Assembly (NCBI GenBank): GCA_022695795.1
Contig: MU404135.1
Coordinates: forward strand, 62,001-126,000
DNA length: 64,000 nt
Direction of reading: 5' to 3'
From: Biscogniauxia marginata
Taxonomy: Eukaryota > Ascomycota > Sordariomycetes > Xylariales > Xylariaceae
The notes beneath the pieces were generated by a model. It searched no databases. It saw only the letters and a list, made by a program, of their open reading frames with translations, and had not been told where the DNA came from. A program made the position numbers and the translations under genes. Below, one piece after another: positions 1-10,909 of the stretch. Position 1 is the first letter of the stretch; the number at the start of each line of letters is the position of its first letter.

Positions 1-820
1 GTAGGAGCGGAAGCACATTCAGGTCCCGCCATCGGAGTTAACTCGACGATGAGCAAGCATTCCACTATCTTAACCTAAGCTTTTTTTTTTCCCTTTGCGA
101 GGCACAGGATTTGACCCGCTGTTTGGTAAACCTATCATTATGAAACTTCGTTTCTCGGTTCCATGGATGCATACAAAGCTTGCATACCCCCAGAAAAAAG
201 AAACCCGGTCTTATCGTAAAAGTCGTGTGGTATTTAATTTCGGTTGTCCTTCCTGCTTTCTTTCCCATGACCTCCTTTTTTTCTTCGTATTCTTTGCTTT
301 CCAAACTGCGTAGGAACAGACATATAAGACCCTTGAAAAAAAAAAAAATCCGTCAACTCCTTGCTTCCTTTCCCTTGCTCTCTCTTTCTCTCACGGAGTC
401 TGTTCCGAAGTGCCTTCCGTTGTATCTCAAAAAAGCGGACTGAATAATTATAAAAAGTGGAAAGCAATCCGAAAAAAAAAAGTCCGAAAAGCCATAACCC
501 TCATCGTCTGATCTGAACTAGGAAATCCGTCCATGATAATCAAGAATAGGGGGGAATGTGTAACGACGCTAAGAGGGTGAGTCGAAGAAAGAGAAAAAAC
601 ACTGGCGTCCATTCCATCGATGATTTGATCTTTCCCCATTTCCTTGCATCACTCTTCCTATTCGTTCTTTTTCTCCGTTTCCTTTTTAAAGAAAAATTTC
701 TTTGCTCTGCCCTGTGGACAGACGATCCACCGTAGGCTCTCTAGCTATTTTTTTCTTCTTTTTCTTTCTTTCGTGACTCCAGGGTATCAGCAAACAGATT
801 GGCTAGAAATATCGGCTCCT
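1..820. other. Gene-free left edge
   Basis: I see no supportable gene here. The stretch is rich in T and A tracts (around 81-90, 338-348 and 472-481), and its short open frames are low-complexity Phe/Ser/Lys translations. It lies downstream of the stop of the DUF3602 gene, so its right part probably holds that gene's 3' untranslated region and polyadenylation site. Confidence 0.6.
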
Positions 821-1385
821 CTACGCCTTCTTGAAGAATCCTTTGGCTTTGGCAGCTAGGCCACCGGCGCCGTTGGGTTTGGCCCCATCATCACTGCTGC
901 TGGAGTAGTTGATTGAGGGCGTGTCGTCGTCGAGGCCGTTCTTGGCGATATTGGCGGCCCCCCCGCGGCCAAAGTGGGTTGCGCCTTGGCTAGGCCGTCG
1001 CGCGATACTAGAGTGGCGTGTTAGTCAACGGGTTCCCTTGATCGTGTGGTCTCCCTCTTTTCTTTCCACTTTATTTCTGTAAACCATGGATATTTGTGCG
1101 CAGTTCCTCGTCAAGGAAATAGCAAGGTGAATCGCATAGAAAAAAAGGGGGAGAGCCTAGAAAGCCAAAGACAGTTGTGACTTACGGTCCGACGTCCTGA
1201 CGAGCCCGCGTCTGGATAGGGTCGACATTATGTGCCATGTTTCCCGAACCGCCTCGACCAGTCGTCACAACGGACGTCTTTAACGTCGGGGTTTCAAGGT
1301 CTGATGGCTTGATCTTGGGGGATTTGGCCGCATCTGCGATGTTGCCGGCGCCGCCTCGGCCCGTGGAAGTCATGTATCCGGTCAT
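821..1385 (-). CDS. DUF3602 family small protein (GRGGAGN repeats)
   Basis: Two exons, 1186-1385 and 821-1007, are joined across a 178-nt GT-AG intron in phase 2 and give 128 residues. The protein carries three copies of a Gly-Arg-Gly-Gly-Ala/Ser-Gly/Ala-Asn motif: GRGGAGNI near the N-terminus, GRGGSGNM after a linker, and GRGGAANI in exon 2. This repeat is the hallmark of the fungal DUF3602 family, whose function is unknown. The C-terminus is Ser/Asp-rich and ends in a short lysine-rich tail. I chose the ATG at 1383-1385, which places the first repeat near the N-terminus as is usual; a longer reading with an ATG near 1487 is open but adds unconserved residues. No membrane segment or signal peptide is visible, so it is probably a soluble, largely disordered protein. 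Confidence 0.85.
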
Positions 1386-3872
1386 TGTGATATAAGTGAT
1401 GTTGTTGAAGCTGGTTGTCGTACGGAGTTTACGAAAGGTAGGTAGGCAGGGAGGGATATGCGTATATGTATTATTTGGGTGAGCCAAATCGACGTTTCCG
1501 TCCGAGACAAAGACTTCAATGGGAGCTCTTTTATGAATGTTGTAGAGTGTGCGTAGTTGGTAGTGAATGCTAGGTGGTAGTGCCTAGGAATGTATCCGAT
1601 GCCACAACGACAACAATAATAACAACTAGATACTACACAGGCTAGGTAGTCTGGAGAACTTCGAGAACTACAGTAAAGAGGATAAAAGGCAAGGTAGAGG
1701 TAGGCTGGTATCTCAACAAAAGGCAAAGGGGCACCACGTTAAATAAAACAGAGACGGCCACAAACCTGGCATCGGTTGACTAATGAGTTACCTCATGAAT
1801 ACTTCTCGGTATTCCATCGCATCACGACATCGCGGCTGTTGCGTTGCTTGCTGCGGTACAACATACATACAGATACCTTTTTTTCTTCTTTCTTTCCTTT
1901 TCCAAATTTGATCTGCTCATATGACCACAAGGAACAAGGCTAAAGCAATTTTCCCCCCTTCTTTGCCCCTCCGCCTAGAAGGAAGGAATTTTTTATTGCA
2001 TCACCCCGAATCCACTGATGGCCCCCTTTGCTTTCCCCGGTGCAGGGCAGAGCTTTTAGTTGGTTCTGGGCCTAGGGAAGGGTCCTGTCCTAACTGTTTA
2101 GCGTATGAAACTTTTTTTTCCGTCCTACGGCCGACTCCATCGAGCCTTTTAACTAACGGACGAAAGAAGAGAAAGGCGATTGACGGTGCCACGACGGTTA
2201 TTCCTGGATGAAAAAAAAAGAGTCAGGCGCCGGGGGGACCCCAAAAATGAGGTAACTAAAACGTAATGAAAATGTCGTGAGCCTGCAACACCAGCACGAG
2301 CTTTGTCTCGGTAGCACACGCGTGCGATGGAAATACGCTACTTAGGTAACGACCTACGAAGGTCTTGTGACCTTCTAATAAATAGACAAGACATTAGGTG
2401 GCATTTTGTAAATCCCCCATCCCGATGGTGTCGATCCCATCGTGATGCCGGTGGTGAAGAACAGAAAGATGATTGGCAGAAATGTCAGCCCGATTGGGAA
2501 GTAATAAGAATTTCCTTGCCTTTTTCTACCAGTAGAAACCCGCAAAGCTGACATTCCATTCCGGCAAGGCAAAAGGTTGGTAAGGCTGTACGGTTTATAT
2601 CCCGCCTCGAATCCTTTTTGTGCGCGCCCAATGGAGCGCGCAGCTAGCTTTATGAAACATGCGTCCGAGTACCGAAAGGTCGAGATCTGTATGTACGCTA
2701 TCGTGGCTAGACAAATAGCGTTCCGCCCGACCCCGGATCTACTGTTGCCGCATCTTGAATTACAGACCCGCCAGTCATGCAAGCGGCAATGGTTACATAG
2801 GTTGTACATACCTACATTCCTTTACATCAATACGGGGAAGCCTGTCCGTCCAGCTAGTTAGCCTTGCTAGCTTCCCATGTACTATACCTATTACAAATTA
2901 CCTATTTCTTTCGATGCTGGTTGAAACCCGGCCACTTACACGGGACGAAGAGAGGGGGAGGGGAGGGGGTCGAGGTAGACAGACTTCCCGCCTCTTCCCC
3001 ACCTCCCACATAACAACTAATACACTACACTACCTACTAGCTACATTGATGTAACTAACTGACCACCTAGGGATAGCTTGGGGCAAGCCAACTTGTAAGC
3101 AGCGAGAGAGAGAGAGAGAGCCCTTGCCATGAATACCATGTCTATCTTTAACCCTTCTCTACCTGCATATAGGTACCTAGATAAGGCAAAATAAGTTGGA
3201 AATCCCACATGATAACCCATAGGCTCTTTCATATCTTGTAAGCAAGGCAGAAACAAGACTTTGTACGGTACATATAATGTGTAGGTTAGGACGACGGGAA
3301 GAGGATGCATGTATATAGAAGAGTGTAAACCTACCACCGAATCGGCAACAACAGAGGGGCATCCAATTGAAAGAAAATAAAAATTGGTCACAACTTCGGC
3401 ATGAAATACACACATAACACTTAAGTCTAGAGGAATACACGCGCTGAAACGAATATATATATATACCAGTGTGACGGGGCGAAGGTGCAACTACTAGCCA
3501 GCCAATCACTCGGACTAAGTAACTATACACAAAAAGGGATATCAGAATATCAACATTAGATAGGTAGTCCGCAGGCCTGATATCTTACAACTCGGGGCTG
3601 CTGATATTCAATGTATGTTATACTTCCATCAGCTACTGGACCATGCATGCCCGATGACGAGAGCTCCGAGGTAAGCCAAACGAAACTTCATCCATAGCGC
3701 CAACTTATACACACGCATATATACACGTTTGTGCGCGCGCGTGTGTCGTCAATACATACCTACATACCCAGCCCAAGAATAAATAATCTCGTGCAACTTA
3801 CATACCCACCTACTAGCTTATACAAATTCGAAAAGAAATTCCCCTTCTAATAACAACTAGTTAACATTTCTA

Positions 3873-3885
3873 AGAAGAAGAGGAA

Positions 3886-3920
<35 letters not shown>

Positions 3921-3921
3921 A
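3873..3921. repeat. GAA/GAGGAA microsatellite
   Basis: About 49 bp of purine-only trinucleotide repeat, mainly AAG with two AGG interruptions. It lies in non-coding DNA. Confidence 0.9.
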
Positions 3922-4251
3922 ACAAGACAGAAAAAGAAACTTCCCCTTCCCCCTTCCCTTCTTTAACTCAACAAATCAACGATGATGATATAAACCTCGC
4001 TCTAGGTACCTAAAAATGCCGTTGCTACATTATGCATATATATAGTTACTCGACTGTATTAAAATGCCCTGCATGTCTCTGACTACATGTACCTCCTATG
4101 TTAAACCAACACGGAACACACATACTAATAAACCCACACTTAGGCCATATTATACCTACCTACCTACCTACCTATACGCATACATATACATAAGCCAGAT
4201 CTAAGAACTAAAAAAAAAAAAGTCTAAAAATTCTAGGAAATCAATACATGC

Positions 4252-4272
4252 GAGCTGAGCGGAGCTCAGCTC
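4252..4272. repeat. Perfect 8-bp stem hairpin
   Basis: The arms GAGCTGAG and CTCAGCTC are exact inverted repeats separated by the 5-nt loop CGGAG. It lies about 580 bp past the velB stop on that gene's strand. It could be a 3'-UTR or transcription-end structure, but nothing beyond the symmetry supports a function. Confidence 0.6.
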
Positions 4273-4849
4273 AACTGTCTGCGTTAGTTAATATTGCGGT
4301 TGCACATTACACCCCATATGGAACTTATTGCCCACACCTAGTACAAGTCAATGTTGAACCAACCTACATACCTACCTATAAGTAGGTACATGGTTAGATA
4401 GACGAGTATATAAGACGCTTATTCAACTGAAGCAAATTCAAGTCAAACGCTCTAATTTTCTTCTTCTTCGCTCTCTTCGGTGATATTCAACTTAAGTAGC
4501 ACCTGAATTTGGAACCGACGCTGGTGTGTGCTGTACATGAGTAGTAATACACCACCCGATCCTATACATAGGTTCTGATGCCTATTTCCCTTTTTGCTTT
4601 TCTTTATTTCGTTCCGCCCTTTGTCACCGTCGCTCTTCGGTCGTCTATGTTCTAATGTTCGACCGTACGTAGTAAGGTAGCTCTCGTTGGTGATCCTAGC
4701 CGCGGCCGCCGGCCCAGAAGATGCCGCCCGAGATATCTCTTTGGCCCCATAGCCCGGGGTCTACTGGCCAGTCCTGAATCGTCATCAAACAGCGTTTGTC
4801 CATTAGCCCGAGCCAGCGCTAGACTTATATACGATGCAAAAATAACGTA

Positions 4850-6517
4850 TTAATCTTCGTCTTCGTCCGAGCCCCGGCCCTTGCCTCCCTTGCCGTCCTG
4901 TCCGTCTTTTCTGATGGGGATCTTCACGCCTTGGACGGCGAAGCACTTGCTCAATGCTGTGCTTTCACATACGCCAGGGAACTTCTTGGCAGAGTACACC
5001 TGGAACTTTTCGCTGAAAACCTGTGCAAGGACTGGCGCCCTTCCCCGGTTCAGGAGCTCGGCATCGCTGCCACCATTCGGAGTTGCGCCGGGGCGGCGGA
5101 GATTAATAAACGAGAATCGTAATCTGCGTACAAAAAAAGGTCAGCTCAAGGCAGCCAGGGTTGAGCGAGAGCTCCATTTCGAGCAGACAAACCTGAACCA
5201 ACCCTCCGTGCGGACGCTTAGATCTTGAAGAATAAACCAGATACCAATTTTGTCAGAGGGGTCGGTGAGACGCGACCCACTGGCCGCGAGGCTCCCTATC
5301 AGATTTCTCGTGTACATGCCGTTTGGCGACTGAGTCCCCATCATGCGATTTTGCGTCATAGCGTGCGAGGATATGTCATGAGAGAAGCGGTGGCCGCCAT
5401 ATATCGCCTGTGATGGTAGGTGAGGTACGCCTTGCAGGTCAGGCCTGAAGCTCGAGGGGTTGGCATAGCCATAGGGTTGGACCTGCTGGGGGTATCCGTA
5501 GGTTCCTGCTTGCGGTCATGAGAAGCGGTATTACTTGGGCAGAAAACGTATATCTTACCTTGAACACTGTATGGTTCAGACTGGTACGCCGACATTGCGT
5601 GAGAGTATGCCGTGTTGGGCGGCTGTGAGTAGTCGCGGTTGGAAGGGACTATGTTCTGATAGCCCCCGTAGGTAGTTGCTTGACCCCCCTCTATGACTTC
5701 TCTAAAGGACGACGCTTGGGTGGAAGAGATGGATGGTGACTGTTGCGAGTGTTTCACAAGATTGACTTCCTTGTCCCCGTTTTCAGACCAGAGGTCGACA
5801 TGTAAGACATAATGTTGGTGTTCGACCTCGCTGGTTGTCAGTTAGTAACATCCCAACGCGATGGGTTCGGGCAATGAATTGGCCTACTTGCAATCCACTT
5901 CCTTTCCGGTCGCCTTATCCATTACTATGAGCCTGATACACGGTGGAGGGGTTATTGGTCGTCGATCCTGCATGACATTAGACACCACATCAAACATAAC
6001 AGAGCACCGCTTAGCTTTACCTTGTCGCCAAAGCCGCACATTCTTGCTCTCAACGGTTGTTGGACGACTTCGAGTCTGTTGCAATTATTAGCCTTGCCAC
6101 CCACAGCAGGCAGACTGCAGACCGCAGACCGCAGAGCGCTGCGAGAGCAGGATTTCCGAAAAGACCAACTCACTTGTACTTCCTAGTACTGTCGGTCCCC
6201 TCGATCGGCTGAGGAGCCGGCTTGTCCTTCTCCTCCGTCGCAGGTTTGGAAGCGAGTGAGTTCGGCGGTCCTCCGACACCGTTTTCTGGCGGGCCTAGGT
6301 CACTGACCCGGTCCCGGGGCCCAGACATGGTGGGGGGCGCCATATTAGCTCGCGGAGGAGGCATGTTCGTGCGGTGGGGGTTCGGTATGTTGTCGTGGTA
6401 GTAGGTATTGGTGGAAGGCATAGGAGGCGGGAGCTGGGCATAGCCGGGATGAGCAGGGTGGCCTCCCATGTCAGGCGGGAAGGCCTGCGAGTGAACAGGC
6501 GGATATCCTGAACTCAT
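4850..6517 (-). CDS. velB: Velvet-family regulator VelB
   Basis: Six exons (6174-6517, 6021-6075, 5888-5967, 5559-5830, 5193-5505, 4850-5123) with phase-matched GT-AG introns of 53-98 nt encode 445 residues. The N-terminal ~112 residues are Pro/Tyr/Met-rich and disordered. The velvet fold starts at about residue 113 (KLEVVQQPLRARMCGFGDK, then DRRPITPPPCIRL) and runs to about 190. It is interrupted by a Tyr/Gln/Pro-rich insertion of about 115 residues and resumes at about 307 (YTRNLIGSL, KIGIWFILQDLSVRTEG), ending near 430 (FSEKFQVYSAKKFPGV, SKCFAVQGVKIPIRKDG). A split velvet domain of this kind is typical of VelB, not of VeA, VosA or VelC. In Aspergillus, VelB binds VeA (which brings it into the nucleus with LaeA) and VosA, controlling sexual development, spores and secondary metabolism. 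The tail is short and acidic. The 8-kb upstream spacer leaves room for extensive regulation. Confidence 0.95.
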
Positions 6518-9500
6518 TTTTTCCTGTTCTCTTGGCTTTCTTGATCTATTCTAGGGGCGATGCGACTTTTACCAAAGCCTGCCAACCGCGGGACTTTCGA
6601 ACTATGCTATCGCATCGGTGGATTGTATTCCGCACTGTAGAGCAGCTCGAAGACCAACACAAGTCGTATGGGATGATTGTCTTTGGGCGAAGTTGAGGAA
6701 GCAAGGTATTCAGAAACGGCGGTCGGGGAGATGTGCGAGGAGCTGGTGCCCTCTTATAGGGACTCGCGTTTATGAGCTGCGTGGGGCGCGGCAGGATAGA
6801 CTTCGCGTGGTGGACGGTGCCTTTACCTTGGAAAGCTTCCAGCTCTCTTCACGGCAACGATTCGACGACCTTGGGATTATTTTCCTTCTCCGAGAAGATC
6901 CAGTGAGGCGCGTGCGTGCATGCGTTTGTACTGGGCAGCAGGAAAGGGTTCCTGTTGAAGTCTATTGCAGTGAAATGCAACCGCGCGTATAAGAGAAAGA
7001 CAAATAAAGTAGTGTAGTTAGTTGGTGATGTCGTCTGTCTTTCTCTTTCCGTCGAGGTATAGTTGGAGAAAGGAAAAAAAAAAAAAAAAAAAAGAAGGTA
7101 AGACAAGCAGCACCTCTAGCAATCAAGCAATCAAACAGGGCAATTTTTTATTATTTTTATTATTTGAGAGCTCTTAATCGTTGGCGATGCTGGGAAAGTT
7201 TAAAAAGCAAGCGCCACCAACCCGATTTGGGAGACATGGGATCTCCCTTAAGGGGTGATCTACCTTGGGCCCCCTAGTGAGTCTAGCACCAAGTAGGCCT
7301 AGCTCAGCAGACTAGGCGGTTTTTCTCTGAGTGGGTCTACAGGATACCCTTGCAACGATGAGGCCGGTCGCCGGGACTAGTGGGATGTGGGTAGACATTA
7401 ACAGGTAGGCCCGTCCTCACCGGAAACTTTGCCCATCGCAAGCTCTGGCAGCCTGGGCAAAAATATACCTTAGTCAGTTTAGCTGTTCTAGTGCAAGTGG
7501 GCTTTAAATGTCCGGGGTCTCGCTTCCGTACCCGCCCGGCTCGTCAGCCGCAAAGTCGGGCAAATTATCGAAGCAAACTCTCCTCCGCCCATCTCTTCTC
7601 TCTCCGCCTTACTAGTATAACACTAGACCACACTACCTCGTAAGTGCCTACCTAAATGTAGCGTGGTATGAAGATGCTCCTCTACAATGCTGAACAAGGT
7701 TCTGGAAATTTTCGGAAATAACCTTGTCACGTCAACTGTCCAGATAAACGAACAGAAAATGACACGGATCCACGGATCAGTTGACAGCGGTACCTAACCA
7801 TCGTGCGTATAATGCCCACCTATAATATTCATGTGTCTAGGGTGTCGTCGCCCGGCTGCTGGGGCATAACATGTCTCCTCGTAATTACGAAGATTATCAA
7901 CAAGCCTTGGGGGCTAATTTGGCGCCAATCCATCTGCGAACAATTCGGTCGGTATATCGATATACATAGAAGTGAAGGCCTGCGTTCTATTCCAGAGACC
8001 GACGCGTTGAGAGAGGGGGGGCAGAACGTGGGCGTGTCTTAGAACTAAATTGGACAGGAGAGAACAACACAGGCGACAGACAGACAGACATACCGCCTAC
8101 CTACCTAGTGTAGCTAATTTTTGTGGCTTGCAATTGGGATTGGACACTACCCTACCTATCTATCACCTACCTAGGTATGTACCTGTCTAGGTATACAAGG
8201 TATTTACCGACAGGGGGTAAGGGGGAGTGAAAGGGGGGAGGGAAGTGGGACGTGGGTAGTGCGCACCGTTCTCAATGCGCATCTACCACGGTATGCATGC
8301 AGACTGACATGACGCAGCGTTCGAACGTCGTGCAACCCGCATGATCCAAGTATCAGGGAGAGACATTTAGTAACAGGAGAGGAGGAGAGGACGAGCCTGC
8401 CGGGACGTACGGGAAGAGAGGATAGGAATATACCTAAGTATGATAAGAACTTCATGTGTGTATGTCGTATACTGGAAACCCGCTTGGTGAAATTCGGTAT
8501 GCACTTCATCGGCTTACAAGGCTGTCGTTTATTATGTTTCTTCTAATCCCACCTTTTCCTCTCAAGCGCCTCTATGCAATGCGGTTTGCAGAACCGATTG
8601 GATTGGCACGGGTAGGTAGACATGGTAGTATCGACTTGAGCTGTAGCATATTCGATTGGACATCCCCAATGCCTTATTATAGCACACCCTGCCCCTGCTA
8701 TAACTCAAGATATGTATGTACCTCAACGTTGTTGACGTGCAGAAAGCCTAGAATGCGAAGTATTCATTTCCCTTTTTTTTTTTCTTCTTCTTTTTTTTGC
8801 CCTTTTTCTCTTTATATCCCAGAACTATTCACCCGGAGAATTTACACGAATGGACTCTATAAGAGCATGTATATAAGTCGTTGGGGACTAGCTTCGAAGT
8901 ACGTATCTTACTTGCCCAAGGATGAAGATCGCATGAATTATCTACACTACACTGGCCATTGGCCGGAACTTGTTATCGGCTACGATTCCCTATGTACGTA
9001 CGCAGGGCCTTTATCATGGATTAGTAAGTATGAATGCTTGAGCGAACGAGCGGGTAAAGATGGATCTGGAGCTCGTTAGATCATAATCCCTAGTCATGAC
9101 CTACTCTTAACGGACCCCTATTAAGTACGTGCACGGTGAGATTGATACGTCAAAGCTCTTTGGAGATGCATAGACTATGGGGATCGTAGCACTGGACGCA
9201 TATTTTAGTGTATGTAGTCCTAGATGCTGGAAACACGTACCCATTGCGTTGGCATTCCGCACCCAGCTCGTTCTAATTCATCAAAGACCCGACGGCCCGG
9301 ACGCTTGAGAGGGCTTGATATGCAAGGTCCAGGGGGTGCGGGAGGAAGAAAGAGCCAAGATACGCCCGCCACACATGCCAGGTCAGGGAGGGACGTAAGC
9401 AAAAAGAAAATTGCCGGTTAGGTATCAGGGCGCGTGTGGTGTATAAGAGGAGAACGAACAGTAGAGTTGGAAGTGGCTGTCTCGGAGTCAAGAAAGGTTC

Positions 9501-9980
9501 AAATCTACAGTATACAACGCCGTGGTGGAACGTGGTAAGTAAATGAAACCACGCGGCCTAAGAACAGGGAGAGAGAAAATAAATTGAGGTTTCATTTGGA
9601 CCTGCAGGCCAGAACGTTTTGTCGGGGTTGGCATCTCTAACCGCTGTCGTTCGCTGCGACCTAGGCGCTATACATATACCTAGCTTACCTATCTGCGTAT
9701 TTAAGTCGTTATTCCACCTAGTCTCTCTCCTATATCATGGCACTGATGTCATTATGTTGCCATTAAGCCATGACCAAAGTTGCTTACTTATAGTCCTCTA
9801 AGCATACATATACATGTAGAGAATAGAGATATAATCAATAATATAAATATTGTCTCTACTTTAGGTACATACCCCTATCTCCTCCCACTACTCTTAGTAG
9901 CTCTGTCCAGGGCTGATGCATAATCCAGGATGAACGTACTCCAAGATGCAGTAAGTAAAGTTTGCAGTCCGTTCGCTCGT

Positions 9981-10014
9981 TACATACATACTTATTTAAA
10001 TAGGTATGTATGTA
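9981..10014. repeat. 34-bp near-perfect inverted repeat
   Basis: The left arm reads TACATACATACTTATTT and the right arm AAATAGGTATGTATGTA. The two arms are reverse complements with no spacer except for one pair (T at 9992 opposite G at 10003), which would still wobble-pair in RNA. It lies in the long spacer upstream of velB. Confidence 0.85.
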
Positions 10015-10758
10015 CTGCTAGGAGGTAAATACGGCGTGCATGGAGGAGCGCCTAGATATGCCACAGTAGGGTTAGTCTGAATCCCTTCTCTTGTCCTCTC
10101 TACTATTTGCCGAGCTTAATAATTAAGTCGTCTTGGTCGTCTAGGTTTAGCAACGTTGAAGAAAAATTAGCGCTGGACCGATTTGCATACCTCTTGGTAT
10201 TTAGTCTACCAGGTAGAGGGGGGCCAAGAACCGACAGAAAGACAATACATAGATCGTCCCGCATCGCATCTTTTAGTCTCTCGTCTCGTCTGCACGGGTG
10301 TAGCGCAGCTAGTTCAAGCTGAGGCATTCCCGGCAAGATCTGCTTTCGAGAGATAAGAAAGGGGGAAAAACTCGCAGTAGCTCGAGATATACGCCGTCGG
10401 CTGTTCCGGCCGATTCCCTAAGGATTATCACGATTTTCGGAGATAGGCCACGTCTCATCGTCACTAGAGACGAATGACGATACATGGCCGGGGACTTGCA
10501 GCTATGCTGGTCTCCCCCAGAGGCCAGAGGGTGGTTTTGGGACGTGTTCTATCAGCTCCGACTCCGCGTTACACCGACCGGCAAGGCCGATCTACGGAAG
10601 CCAAATGGATATCCAAGTTTAGAAATGGACTTTTGTTTCGCCCGACATCAAGCTTCTCTTTCCTGCAGAGCGCGGCGACATCGCCGACCCTTTCCCTTGG
10701 TGATGCCTTGTCTTCAATGATATCACATTCACATTGCCTTCCTCGCCTTCTTGCGGCC

Positions 10759-10771
10759 GGGGGGGGGGGGG
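10759..10771. repeat. Poly-G run beside the assembly gap
   Basis: Thirteen consecutive G bases, followed by GCCGGC and then the run of Ns. Its true length is uncertain because sequencing probably failed here. Confidence 0.85.
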
Positions 10772-10776
10772 CCGGC

Positions 10777-10786
10777 NNNNNNNNNN
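10777..10786. other. Assembly gap (10 N)
   Basis: Ten ambiguous bases, probably a placeholder between contigs joined across GC-rich homopolymers. Any open frame crossing this point is unreliable. Confidence 0.98.
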
Positions 10787-10887
10787 ATCTTTAGTTTTCG
10801 TCAGCGCGGGGGCGAAACCGCCCCCCTTTCCCCTTTGGTTTGCTTTTATTAAATTATATAAAATTCACCTTGCCTTCCCCCCCTTAT

Positions 10888-10909
10888 CCCCCCCCCCCCC
10901 CCCCCCCCC
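10888..10909. repeat. Poly-C run
   Basis: Twenty-two consecutive C bases about 100 bp from the assembly gap, in non-coding DNA. Confidence 0.9.

Larger units (their letters stand above)
1386..4849. other. Gene-free intergenic region
   Basis: No supportable gene. It holds the DUF3602 promoter on its left and the region downstream of velB on its right. Many short CCTA/TAGG words occur (runs of TACC at about 4157-4173), as do AT dinucleotide tracts near 3457-3466, a GAA-rich microsatellite at 3873-3921 and a small hairpin at 4252-4272. Open frames are short, overlap on both strands and lack recognisable domains. Confidence 0.6.

Noticed and set aside
3107..3120. Short GA run as a microsatellite
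   Set aside because: Too short to be informative.
8456..9079. 207-codon open frame on the + strand in the velB upstream spacer
   Set aside because: It crosses a poly-T tract (Phe/Ser run), has no recognisable domain, no splice context and amino-acid usage unlike the real genes; it is probably a chance frame.
9420..9520. Possible tRNA T-arm (GGTTCAAATC)
   Set aside because: No matching A box, acceptor stem or anticodon arm can be folded around it.
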